The notes: generated by a model not told the origin, from the sequence alone. A stretch of DNA of 6,344 nucleotides from an uncultured Oscillospiraceae bacterium (GCA_910579545.1 CAJTVI010000107.1:1-6344); one strand, 5' to 3'; counted from the first letter of the stretch, positions 1 to 6,336 are shown. Numbers and translations are program-made.

Positions 1-1
1 G

Positions 2-604
2 GCCGGCCCTGAGGAGGACCCCCTTGCGGCGCTGGCCGGGCTGGACCTTGCGGCGCTGCGCCGCCAAAACCCGGACACCGCCGGCTGGATCCTGATCCCG
101 GGGGCGGGCATCTCCTACCCGGTGGTGCGGGGCGAGGATAACCTGTATTACTTAAGCCACGCCTGGAACGGCGAGGCCAACGCCATGGGGGCGGTGTTTA
201 TCGGGTGCGAGTGCGCGGCCGACTGCTCGGACTGGAACACCATCCTGTACGGCCACCGGATGGCCAACGGCAGCATGTTTACCGGCCTTGCCCGCTACCG
301 CAGCCCGGAGTTTTGCCGCCAGAACCCCTCGGTATACCTTGCGCTGGACAGCGGCGTATGGCGGTACGATGTGTTTGCCGCCTTTGAGGCGGGGGTGGAG
401 GAACCGGTGTACCGGGTGGGCGAATTGGACGCGCCGGCCCGGCAGGAGCTGCTGGACCTGTGCGCCGCACGCAGCGCGGTGGACCCCGGCGTGCGCCCCA
501 CCACCGAGGAACCCATTTTGACCCTTTCCACCTGCACGGTGGACAACACGGCCACCCGCTGGGTGGTGCTGGCAGTGCGGCGGGCCGGGCCGGAGCCCGC
601 CTGA
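2..604 (+). CDS. srtB: Class B sortase, 3' part (5' end outside window)
   Basis: Membrane-anchored extracellular cysteine transpeptidase. Sortases cut an LPXTG-like motif between Thr and Gly and join the Thr to peptidoglycan or to a pilin Lys. The frame is open from base 2 with 200 residues visible. An early NPDTAGWILIPG stretch followed by YPVV, then DNLYYLSHAW, is the typical class B N-terminal part, so the GTG codons at 122/125 are internal and the true start and N-terminal membrane anchor lie left of the window. Catalytic residues, counted in the visible fragment, are His85 in YGHRM, Cys178 in LTLSTC and Arg186 in the TRWVV strand. The C-terminus is complete and ends at TGA. Oddities are five further cysteines (69, 71, 75, 105, 154), three of them just before the catalytic His strand. 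The 58-nt gap to a sorting-signal protein suggests that protein is its substrate. The class is confident; whether it anchors to the wall or polymerises pili cannot be told. Confidence 0.93.
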   Translation, partial: AGPEEDPLAALAGLDLAALRRQNPDTAGWILIPGAGISYPVVRGEDNLYYLSHAWNGEANAMGAVFIGCECAADCSDWNTILYGHRMANGSMFTGLARYRSPEFCRQNPSVYLALDSGVWRYDVFAAFEAGVEEPVYRVGELDAPARQELLDLCAARSAVDPGVRPTTEEPILTLSTCTVDNTATRWVVLAVRRAGPEPA

Positions 605-615
605 CCCCCGCCGGA

Positions 616-650
616 CCCAAAACCTTTTAAACCCCCAAAACCCTTTAAAA
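616..650 (+). repeat. Imperfect tandem repeat between the two genes
   Basis: Two copies of a C3-A4-C2/3-T3/4-A3/4 unit: 616-631 reads cccaaaaccttttaaa and 634-650 reads cccaaaaccctttaaaa, an 18-nt offset. It fills most of the 58-nt intergenic gap and ends directly at the ribosome binding site. It is the only A/T-containing tract in otherwise GC-rich DNA here. It could be replication slippage, an unstructured leader that keeps the ribosome site open, or a protein-binding site; nothing in the sequence decides between these. Confidence 0.7.
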
Positions 651-656
651 GAGGTG
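650..656 (+). promoter_or_regulatory. Ribosome binding site deciding the ATG 663 start
   Basis: AGAGGTG is a good Shine-Dalgarno match and lies 6 nt before ATG 663. An in-frame GTG at 654 sits inside this motif and has no Shine-Dalgarno of its own, so ATG 663 is preferred; this removes three residues (M/V-C-W) from the longest reading. Confidence 0.8.
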
Positions 657-662
657 TGTTGG

Positions 663-812
663 ATGAACCCGGATTCATCGCGCTCCGCCCGTCCCTGCCC
701 CGCCCGGGCGGGCGGCAGAAAGGCCCCCTGGCGCGGGGGCCTGCGGGCGGTCTGCCTGCTGCTGGCCCTTGCGCTGCTGGCCCCGGTGTGCGGCGCGGGG
801 GCCGTGTTTGCC
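663..812 (+). other. Signal peptide of the surface protein
   Basis: Residues 1-50. A long basic n-region of about 28 residues (Arg7, 10, 15, 19, Lys20, Arg24, 28) precedes a Leu/Ala-rich core (AVCLLLALALLAPV) and a small-residue end, with cleavage most likely after VFA at residue 50. I see no YSIRK/GS-type motif. It directs export through Sec; the exact cut site is a guess by the -3/-1 rule. Confidence 0.85.
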
Positions 813-3800
813 GAGCAGCAGCCCCCGCCCGCCGGGCCGGATACCGCCCTGAATGCGGGCGGCCCGGCCGAGCCAACACCGGCCCCGGAACCCCCGGCCG
901 AGACAGCCCCGGAACCCCCGGCCGAGCCGACCCCGGGACCTGCGACAGAGCCAACATCAGCGCCCCCGGCCGACCCGACCCCGGAACCCACGGCCGGGAC
1001 GACACCGGCCCCGGCGCCCACGGCCGGGCCCACGGCTGAACCCACGCCCGCGCCCACGGCTGAACCCACGCCCACGCCGGAGGCCGGGGAGAGCCCGGAC
1101 GGGCAGCCGGATGGGGACGAAGTGCCGGGGCTCTGCCCCCACCACACCGCCCACACCCCCGAGTGCGGCGGGCAGGCGGACGCGGCAGCCTGCGGCTTTG
1201 CTTGCGATGCCTGCGTGACCGGCTGGCAGTGGCAGGACGAGGAGGGCCTTTTGGTCTGGGATGAGCAGGCCGGCCTTTGGGGGCTTGGCCTGCCCGGCGC
1301 GGGGGCCGGCGCCCCGCTGACCCGCGAGGATCTGTTGGCCCTTTTGCCCCAACAGATCCTTGCCCAAACCGCGGCGGGTGAGCGGAAGGCGGCCCTTGTT
1401 TGGGCGCTGGACACGCTGCCCGATCCCCTGCCCGAGGGGGAATACATCCTTGCCGCCGCCCTGCCGGATGGTTTTGCGCTGACAGAAACCGCCCCGGCCC
1501 TTGAAGTCTGCCTTGCCGTGGGCGGCGGGGAGACGATGGCGGAGCCCAAGGCAAAGTATCTGAACCAATGGAGCTTTGTTTCGCGCCTTGATGAAAAGGC
1601 GGACATTGCCGGGGATGAGGTGATATGGATCCCGGTGACCGACCCCACGGATACACAGCTGATCCGGAAGCAGCTGTACTATCTTTTGCCCAACGAGGTG
1701 CGGGGATGGATATATGGCGGATCTGAGACTGCTGGTATAAAAACAGATGCATTCAACGGAGGGTTTACATTCAATTCTTCGGACGATAAATTGGGTGAGA
1801 CAAAGGGAGCTTTTGCCTGGGATGGTTCGGTTTGGCAATCCTATTCGGCAGCTTCTTCCTCTTGGGGCCGCGTCTCAATTGAGTGGTCCCATCCGACGGA
1901 TGCAGAACTGCTGCAGGCCGCCCGCAGCGGCAGCCCAATCCAGTTGAGCGCCCAGTTGAAACCTCCGCGCACAGATGGTTACTGCATTGTTGTCAATTCC
2001 AATGACGACCCCCTTGAAATTTACTGCAATCACAGCGAGTTCCTGCTTTCTGGTGGGAAGTCGAACAACCCAAACCTTTTACGGTTACAAATCGCTTTTT
2101 ACAACCCCCATTTGGAAAACCACATTGTGCCCGCGGCCAACCCCAATGTGCGGGTAAACCTGTTTGACTACTGGGTGGCGACCGAAAAGCCCACCATAGC
2201 CTCAAACGGCGACATCCTGCCCAAAAGCGAAAAGCATATCCGGGAAAAAGAGCCAGACGACCCTGCAATTCTTACTGGCTATGCGGTTGATTTTTCTGGC
2301 CAGGAGGACTGGTATCAGGGCATCAACAAAGGCCATCTTTTGCTGTTTGGGGACGGGCTGATCCACGCCGGGCTTTGGAACAAGGGCGCGGGCGCGGCCA
2401 CCCAGTATGGCAAGAAATATGCCGGCATGGAAAAAATTGTAAAGCCGGTTTTGGCAAACGGGTACCCCGAGCTGAACCTGGACCTGGCAAGGGATATTTT
2501 GGCCACAGCCGAGCAAAAGAGGGATTACCGGCTGATCCGGGATTCTCTGCTTGCGGGAGAGCATATCGGCTGGGACGGGAGCCAAACCTATCCCTCCGAG
2601 ACGGACCCCGGCCTTAATGTCCAGAACCTGAGCGAGACCCTGATCCGCCTTTGGGAAACGGACACCCACCAGACCCTTGCAGCCGGCACCGAATCCCTGC
2701 AATATCTGTTTGACCCGGACCTTGACACCCCCTGCCGCAGAGTTTTCAGGGATGTGAAGGGCCTGTTCCAGCTGGATGACAAGGGCTATTTTTATTACAG
2801 CATGCGCGAGAATTTTGCCGAGTTCAGCCAGGAGGGCGGCCAAAACCACTTTATCCTGTACGACGCGCCGGCCACCCTGCGCACGGATGGAGCCGACAAG
2901 AAAAGCATCGGCAACTTTTTCCCCTTCAACCGGGGAGACGAGGTGTTCGACGCCCTTGTGGATCCCAGCACCGGCAAACCAATCGACGCTTCCGACCCGG
3001 ACGCCATTGCCGCCGGGCGGCTGTTCAGCTCGGTGGACAGCGCCCGCAACAGCATGAACCACCACCTGGGCATGACGGTGGAGGTAAACTTTTTGCAGCC
3101 CCGCGAGGGTATGGTGGACGCCGGCGGAAGCCGCCAGCCCATGACCTTTGAGTTTTCCGGCGACGACGACGTCTGGGTGTTCATTGACGACGTGCTGGTG
3201 CTGGACCTTGGCGGGAACCACAGCGAGCTGTACGGAACCATCAACTTTGCCACCGGAAATGTGTATATCGGGCGGGCTTTTAATACCAAGGGCATCCCGG
3301 CCCTTCCATCCGACGGCAGCAAACCGCAGGATTGTGTAACCAGCACCACCCTGCTCCAGCTGTTTAAGGACGCCCACCGCGAGGACAGCGCGCAGTGGAG
3401 CAATAACACCTTTGCCAGCGGCACCTCCCACACCCTTAAGATGTTCTACCTTGAGCGCGGCAACTACGATTCCAGCCTGGCGCTGCGCTTTAACCTGCAG
3501 CCGCTGGTGTACGAACAGATCCGCAAGGTGGACCAGAACGGCCGCCCCCTGGCCGGGGTGGGCTTTGAGCTGTACCCGGCTGGGCTGGCAAGCGCCGACG
3601 AGGACGGCGCGATCGAGTGCTTGTACACCGACGCCGGCAGCGGCAACGGCCCTCCCTTTTATGTAAAACAGACCGGCACGTCCCCGCTGGTACGCATGGT
3701 GACCGATGCGGACGGCTACGCCCGGTTTTTGACTGGGCAGGACGGCAGCTACTTCAACTTTGCCGATGGGGGCAGCAGCTACTACATCCTCAAGGAGACA

Positions 3801-6245
3801 AACGCGCCCAGCGGCTACCGCAGCCCGCCGGTGGACGTGGTGCTGCACTACGACCCCACCGCCGCCGTGCTCTCGGTGGCCAACCGCTGGACCACCGGCG
3901 CCTACGCCTGCTCGATGATCCATGTGCGGGGCACCGGCGCTTTGTATTACGGCAGCACCCCAACGGCCGGTGCCGGCGGTGTTTTGACCACCCCCGCCGA
4001 CAGCACAAAAATTGATGACGAGGTGCTGGCAGACGGCCTGCCGGTGGCGGTGCCGGTGCTGCGCAAAAAAACCGGCAGCTCCTGGCTGGCCCTTTACGGC
4101 AGCAACCTGGGCGGGTTCCACTCGGTGGATGTTGGCGGCAGATGGGAAACCGCCGTCTTAACGGCGGTGCTGAATCAGGCAAAGGGCGACGGCGACGGCT
4201 GGTACGGCAGCTGGGAGGCCGACAACCGCCGGCTCACCGGCGTTTTGAACGATATGCCCGGCCTTGCCAGCCGCTATCTGACCGGTGACGACATCAGCAT
4301 CGTGTACGCCATCCTGACCCCCGATGCGCTGAAAACGCTGGGTATTGAGGGCGGCACTGCCGACACCCGCTATGAGGCTTTGCGCCGCTATGTGCGCGGG
4401 CACGGGGTGGACGAAACCCTTGCCGCCCTGCAAAGGGTAACGGGCGGTTTCCGGTTTTTGCCCTCGGCCTCCTTTAACCGCAACTTCCGCTCGCTGATCT
4501 ACCTGCCCAACGAGCGGCGGGAGCTGCGGGTGTGGAAGGTGGACCAGGACGGCAATGGTGTAAACGGCGCGTCCTTTGGCCTTTACAGCGACCCCGCCTG
4601 CACCCGGCAGGTCTCCTTTGGCGTGACCGGCACGGTGGACGGCCGGAACGGGGTGCTGGTGTTCAAGCCGGGCGGCGCGGGCCCGGGGGAGGCCAACATG
4701 ATGTGGGCCAGCCGCGGCTTCAACGAGACCCTTTACCTGCGCGAGACCGCCGCGCCCGCCGGCCACCTGCGCAACACCACCGTGATCCCGGTGCGGGTGG
4801 GCAACTATTCCATTTATGCCGACGCGGGCCGCCTGGGCGACGGGGTGCAGGTGCTGGCCGGGGCCGGCACCCTGACCCAGACCATGCGCCAGTACGCGCT
4901 GGACAACGATGTGGACATCACCCTGCGGGACATCACCGCCTATATGCAGACCCAGCCCAGCAGCAGCTTTGCCATGGACGGCTGGAGAGACGCAGTTTTG
5001 AGCGGCACGGGCAGCCCGGGCGTACTGCGCGGCATGAACCTGCACTACGGCCTGAACACCTCCGCGGCGGACGGCAGCTACGGCCTGCACAAGGAGGACG
5101 GCGGCGAGCGGTTCAAGCCCTTCTTTTCCACCGACACCGGGTTTATCCGGGTGCGGGTAGGGCAGAATTATTCCGCGCTGACCGGCAACCGGTACGAGGG
5201 CAGCAACAACGACGCCAACAAGGACAACCTTGGCACCGCCGACCTGACCAACCTGTTCAGCCTGCTGAACGTGGTGGTGGTGACCGACCCCACCGTGCAG
5301 AGCACCAATACCGGTATGCTGACCATTGGCAAGTGGGTGAACAGTACGACCCCGGCGGACTACACCGCCCTGTTCTCCTTTAAGGTGGAGCTGTTCGACC
5401 CGGACTACCATCCCCTTGCCGGCGGGTTCGACTACCAGTTCTACGGCCAGGACAAGGTGGGCCGGGTGCAGAACGGAGACACCCTGCTTTTGCACCACGA
5501 CGAGCGGCTTACCATCCTGGGCCTGCCGGCCGGCACCCGGTATAAGATCACCGAAACAGCGCCGGCCGGCAGCACCTGGAACACCCTCCCGGCCAACATG
5601 GTTATTGAGGGGGTCATTGGGCGGGACGAGACCTCCGCCGCCGCCTTTATCAACAGCCGCAGCCCCCTGACCCGGACCGGGGATCTCACGATCCAGAAAA
5701 CGGTGGAGGCCGGCGGCGAAGAGGACCGCGCCTTTACCTTTACCGTGACCCTGCGGAACGGCACCGGGGCCGCGCTGCCCGGCCCCTTTACCTACAACGG
5801 CAGCCATACCGGCACCCTTGCCAGCGGGGACACCATCCAGCTGAAGCATGGCGAGAGCATCACCATCCGTGACCTGCCCATCGGCACCCTTTACACGGTC
5901 ACCGAGCAGGCCGTGCCCGGCTACCGCTCGGGGGTGATCGGCGGCAGCTGGGTGGTGGGCGGCGTGGCCGCCGGGGATACCACCACCGCCGAGTTTATCA
6001 ACATCCTCTACGAGGAGCCCACCGACCCCGCCGGGCCTACAGGGCGGGGCGGCCGCGAGGACAGCCCGCCCCCGCCGGCGCTCTACTCGGCCGTGCCGGC
6101 CACCGGCGACGACCTGGAGCGCTGGGTCCTGCTGGCCGCGGTCTCGGCCATCGGGCTTTTAGTGGTGGGCCTGCTGCGCAGGCGGCAGCCCCCGCCTTTG
6201 CGCCGCGGCGCGCGCCGCGCGCCACGCAAACCCCCAAACGCATAA
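663..6245 (+). CDS. Giant wall-anchored adhesin: fibro-slime head, SpaA and DUF7601-like stalk, VPATG anchor
   Basis: An 1860-residue secreted, cell-wall-linked surface protein, probably an adhesin or pilus-tip-like protein. Order by residue: signal peptide 1-50 (hydrophobic core about 29-42, likely cut after VFA50); Pro/Thr/Glu-rich stalk about 54-150; Cys/His cluster 158-184; Ig-like module about 219-289; unassigned 290-495; fibro-slime region about 496-948 with GDDDVWVFIDD at 833-843; SpaA module about 950-1075; unassigned insert 1076-1285; second SpaA module from about 1286 with an insert up to about 1535; DUF7601-like modules about 1551-1666 and 1673-1785; sorting motif VPATG 1811-1815; membrane helix about 1821-1838; Arg/Pro tail 1839-1860. 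No enzyme motif is visible. It follows the sortase gene by 58 nt and is closed by an intrinsic terminator, so the two are likely one transcript. GC and codon use drop in part of the head. The ligand is unknown. Surface anchoring is near certain; adhesion is inferred from architecture. Confidence 0.93.
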   Translation: MNPDSSRSARPCPARAGGRKAPWRGGLRAVCLLLALALLAPVCGAGAVFAEQQPPPAGPDTALNAGGPAEPTPAPEPPAETAPEPPAEPTPGPATEPTSAPPADPTPEPTAGTTPAPAPTAGPTAEPTPAPTAEPTPTPEAGESPDGQPDGDEVPGLCPHHTAHTPECGGQADAAACGFACDACVTGWQWQDEEGLLVWDEQAGLWGLGLPGAGAGAPLTREDLLALLPQQILAQTAAGERKAALVWALDTLPDPLPEGEYILAAALPDGFALTETAPALEVCLAVGGGETMAEPKAKYLNQWSFVSRLDEKADIAGDEVIWIPVTDPTDTQLIRKQLYYLLPNEVRGWIYGGSETAGIKTDAFNGGFTFNSSDDKLGETKGAFAWDGSVWQSYSAASSSWGRVSIEWSHPTDAELLQAARSGSPIQLSAQLKPPRTDGYCIVVNSNDDPLEIYCNHSEFLLSGGKSNNPNLLRLQIAFYNPHLENHIVPAANPNVRVNLFDYWVATEKPTIASNGDILPKSEKHIREKEPDDPAILTGYAVDFSGQEDWYQGINKGHLLLFGDGLIHAGLWNKGAGAATQYGKKYAGMEKIVKPVLANGYPELNLDLARDILATAEQKRDYRLIRDSLLAGEHIGWDGSQTYPSETDPGLNVQNLSETLIRLWETDTHQTLAAGTESLQYLFDPDLDTPCRRVFRDVKGLFQLDDKGYFYYSMRENFAEFSQEGGQNHFILYDAPATLRTDGADKKSIGNFFPFNRGDEVFDALVDPSTGKPIDASDPDAIAAGRLFSSVDSARNSMNHHLGMTVEVNFLQPREGMVDAGGSRQPMTFEFSGDDDVWVFIDDVLVLDLGGNHSELYGTINFATGNVYIGRAFNTKGIPALPSDGSKPQDCVTSTTLLQLFKDAHREDSAQWSNNTFASGTSHTLKMFYLERGNYDSSLALRFNLQPLVYEQIRKVDQNGRPLAGVGFELYPAGLASADEDGAIECLYTDAGSGNGPPFYVKQTGTSPLVRMVTDADGYARFLTGQDGSYFNFADGGSSYYILKETNAPSGYRSPPVDVVLHYDPTAAVLSVANRWTTGAYACSMIHVRGTGALYYGSTPTAGAGGVLTTPADSTKIDDEVLADGLPVAVPVLRKKTGSSWLALYGSNLGGFHSVDVGGRWETAVLTAVLNQAKGDGDGWYGSWEADNRRLTGVLNDMPGLASRYLTGDDISIVYAILTPDALKTLGIEGGTADTRYEALRRYVRGHGVDETLAALQRVTGGFRFLPSASFNRNFRSLIYLPNERRELRVWKVDQDGNGVNGASFGLYSDPACTRQVSFGVTGTVDGRNGVLVFKPGGAGPGEANMMWASRGFNETLYLRETAAPAGHLRNTTVIPVRVGNYSIYADAGRLGDGVQVLAGAGTLTQTMRQYALDNDVDITLRDITAYMQTQPSSSFAMDGWRDAVLSGTGSPGVLRGMNLHYGLNTSAADGSYGLHKEDGGERFKPFFSTDTGFIRVRVGQNYSALTGNRYEGSNNDANKDNLGTADLTNLFSLLNVVVVTDPTVQSTNTGMLTIGKWVNSTTPADYTALFSFKVELFDPDYHPLAGGFDYQFYGQDKVGRVQNGDTLLLHHDERLTILGLPAGTRYKITETAPAGSTWNTLPANMVIEGVIGRDETSAAAFINSRSPLTRTGDLTIQKTVEAGGEEDRAFTFTVTLRNGTGAALPGPFTYNGSHTGTLASGDTIQLKHGESITIRDLPIGTLYTVTEQAVPGYRSGVIGGSWVVGGVAAGDTTTAEFINILYEEPTDPAGPTGRGGREDSPPPPALYSAVPATGDDLERWVLLAAVSAIGLLVVGLLRRRQPPPLRRGARRAPRKPPNA
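868..1095 (+). repeat. Pro/Thr/Glu-rich stalk with 24-nt period repeats
   Basis: Codes for PAEPTP, PEPPAE and PTAEPTPA type units. Two pairs of perfect 21-nt copies are spaced exactly 24 nt (8 codons) apart: 882-902 with 906-926, and 1029-1049 with 1053-1073. The frame is kept, so gain or loss of a unit would change stalk length without breaking the gene. Such Pro-rich tracts commonly act as extended wall-spanning or spacer regions; here it lies right after the signal peptide, far from the C-terminal anchor, so it would sit at the outer end of the protein. Confidence 0.85.
1134..1214 (+). other. Cys/His cluster in the surface protein
   Basis: Residues 158-184 hold C158, H160, H161, H164, C168, C177, C181 and C184 (pattern C-x-HH-x2-H-x3-C-x8-C-x3-C-x2-C). 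By recall, related CxHHxxHTxxCG stretches occur near the N-terminus of large surface proteins of gut Clostridia. They could bind a metal or form disulfides; no function is established by the sequence. Confidence 0.6.
1317..1529 (+). other. Ig-like beta-sandwich module
   Basis: Residues about 219-289: LTREDLLALLP start, an alternating hydrophobic strand with VWALDTLPD, then LPEGEYILAAALPDGFAL and a final LEVCLAV strand. This is the pattern of bacterial Ig-like repeats of surface proteins, in which a loop with GEY leads into the last strands. It is a structural call only. Confidence 0.5.
1681..2100 (+). other. Low-GC segment within the head-coding region
   Basis: Counting by eye gives 47% GC for 1681-1860 (40% in 1741-1800) and 43% for 1981-2100, with a richer stretch (63%) between them, against 77-78% in lines sampled at 3541-3600 and 4741-4800. 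Codons here include ATA, ACA, ACT, GCA, GCT and TCT, rare in the rest of the gene. It codes for residues about 340-479, with no domain I recognise. Likely reasons are imported sequence or relaxed selection in a variable binding region. Confidence 0.75.
2148..3506 (+). other. Fibro-slime (PA14-like) region
   Basis: Residues about 496-948, opening with VRVNLFDYW. The core (about 799-947) has NHHLGMTVEVNFLQP, GDDDVWVFIDDVLVLDLGG and NHSELYG, then the SHTLKMFYLERG and LALRFNLQP strands. GDDDVWVFID plus LDLGG-x-H is the signature of the fibro-slime domain, a PA14-related beta-sandwich found in Dictyostelium prespore proteins and many bacterial surface proteins. PA14-type domains often bind carbohydrate through a DD motif with calcium; D834-D836 and D842-D843 are candidates, but sugar binding is inferred. 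This is the best candidate for the ligand-binding head. Confidence 0.85.
3510..3890 (+). other. SpaA/Cna-B module 1
   Basis: Residues about 950-1076. The strand IRKVDQNGRPLAGVGFELY, an E-box (YYILKETNAPSGY) and a closing VANRW strand match SpaA-type prealbumin-like modules. Candidate intramolecular isopeptide set: Lys955, Asn1074 and catalytic Glu1045. Such bonds stiffen pilus and adhesin stalks. Confidence 0.85.
4521..5300 (+). other. SpaA/Cna-B module 2 with a large insert
   Basis: Begins at about residue 1287 with LRVWKVDQDGNGVNGASFGLYSD, has an E-box (LYLRETAAPAGH, Glu1361), then a VIPVRVGNYSIYADAG strand. An extended segment follows (TLRDITAYMQT, MNLHYGLN, FKPFFSTDTGFIRVRVGQNY) before a likely closing strand LLNVVVVTD with Asn1536. 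Lys1292 with Asn1536 and Glu1361 are the candidate isopeptide residues, but the acceptor is uncertain because of the intervening segment. Confidence 0.7.
5313..6017 (+). other. Two DUF7601-like stalk modules
   Basis: Residues about 1551-1666 and 1673-1785. Each opens with a GxLTIxK strand, then FSFKVELFD or FTFTVTLRN, then an amphipathic stretch (DTLLLHHDERLTILGLPAGT or DTIQLKHGESITIRDLPIGT), an E-box (KITETAPAG or TVTEQAVPG) and a closing AAFIN or AEFIN strand. Isopeptide candidates are Lys1557-Asn1664 with Glu1631, and Lys1679-Asn1780 with Glu1748. The pair sits next to the anchor and forms the wall-proximal stalk. The family name is from recall. Confidence 0.75.
6093..6242 (+). other. VPATG cell-wall sorting signal
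   Basis: VPATGDD at residues 1811-1817, a membrane helix of about 18 residues from Trp1821, then a positively charged tail. This is the standard three-part C-terminal sorting signal, with Val in place of the first Leu. The tail is 22 residues with 8 Arg, 1 Lys and 6 Pro, longer than the usual short basic tail. Cleavage would be between Thr1814 and Gly1815. Confidence 0.93.
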
Positions 6246-6247
6246 AG

Positions 6248-6273
6248 GCAGAGGGGAGTTGAACCCCCTCTGC
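6248..6273 (+). other. Hairpin in the 3' untranslated region
   Basis: A 9-bp perfect stem (6248-6256 with 6265-6273, arms gcagagggg and cccctctgc) and an 8-nt loop, starting 2 nt after the stop codon. No T-tract follows directly, so it is probably an accessory 3'-end or RNA-stabilising structure, not the terminator itself. Confidence 0.6.
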
Positions 6274-6282
6274 TAAAAGCAT

Positions 6283-6336
6283 AGCCAGCGCCCGGCCCCC
6301 TGGGAAGTTCCCAGGGGGCCGGGCGCTGGCTTTTTA
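6283..6336 (+). terminator. Strong intrinsic terminator
   Basis: A perfect 22-bp GC-rich stem (6283-6304 with 6310-6331), loop AAGTT, and a T-tract at 6331-6335. It lies about 37 nt after the stop codon and ends the sortase-adhesin unit. On the other strand only a weaker TTTT follows after 4 nt, so any bidirectional action would be weak. Confidence 0.93.

Noticed and set aside
122..127. GTG codons as start of the sortase
   Set aside because: Conserved class B sequence (NPDTAGWILIPG and YPVV) is coded before them, so the start is outside the window.
518..546. Possible promoter (TTGACC) in the end of the sortase gene
   Set aside because: No acceptable -10 box lies at the right distance; it is ordinary coding sequence.
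616..650. CRISPR-like or phage-site repeats
   Set aside because: Only two imperfect short copies, no spacer pattern and no associated genes.
654..656. GTG as start of the adhesin
   Set aside because: It lies inside the Shine-Dalgarno motif that properly spaces ATG 663.
152..1648. Long open frame on the minus strand (498 codons), and similar ones at 295-1752 and 957-1838
   Set aside because: They lie opposite the sortase and adhesin genes, are low-complexity Ala/Gly/Pro/Arg/Val translations with no domain sense, and arise because stops are rare in GC-rich DNA.
4149..4168. 8-bp hairpin (accgccgt, loop ctta, acggcggt) inside the adhesin gene
   Set aside because: No T-tract follows and it is in frame within coding sequence; chance is likely in GC-rich DNA.
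2202..5849. Minus-strand open frames of 639 and 563 codons (2202-4121, 4158-5849)
   Set aside because: They are mirror frames of the adhesin gene, with no recognisable motif, no ribosome site and shadow-like composition.
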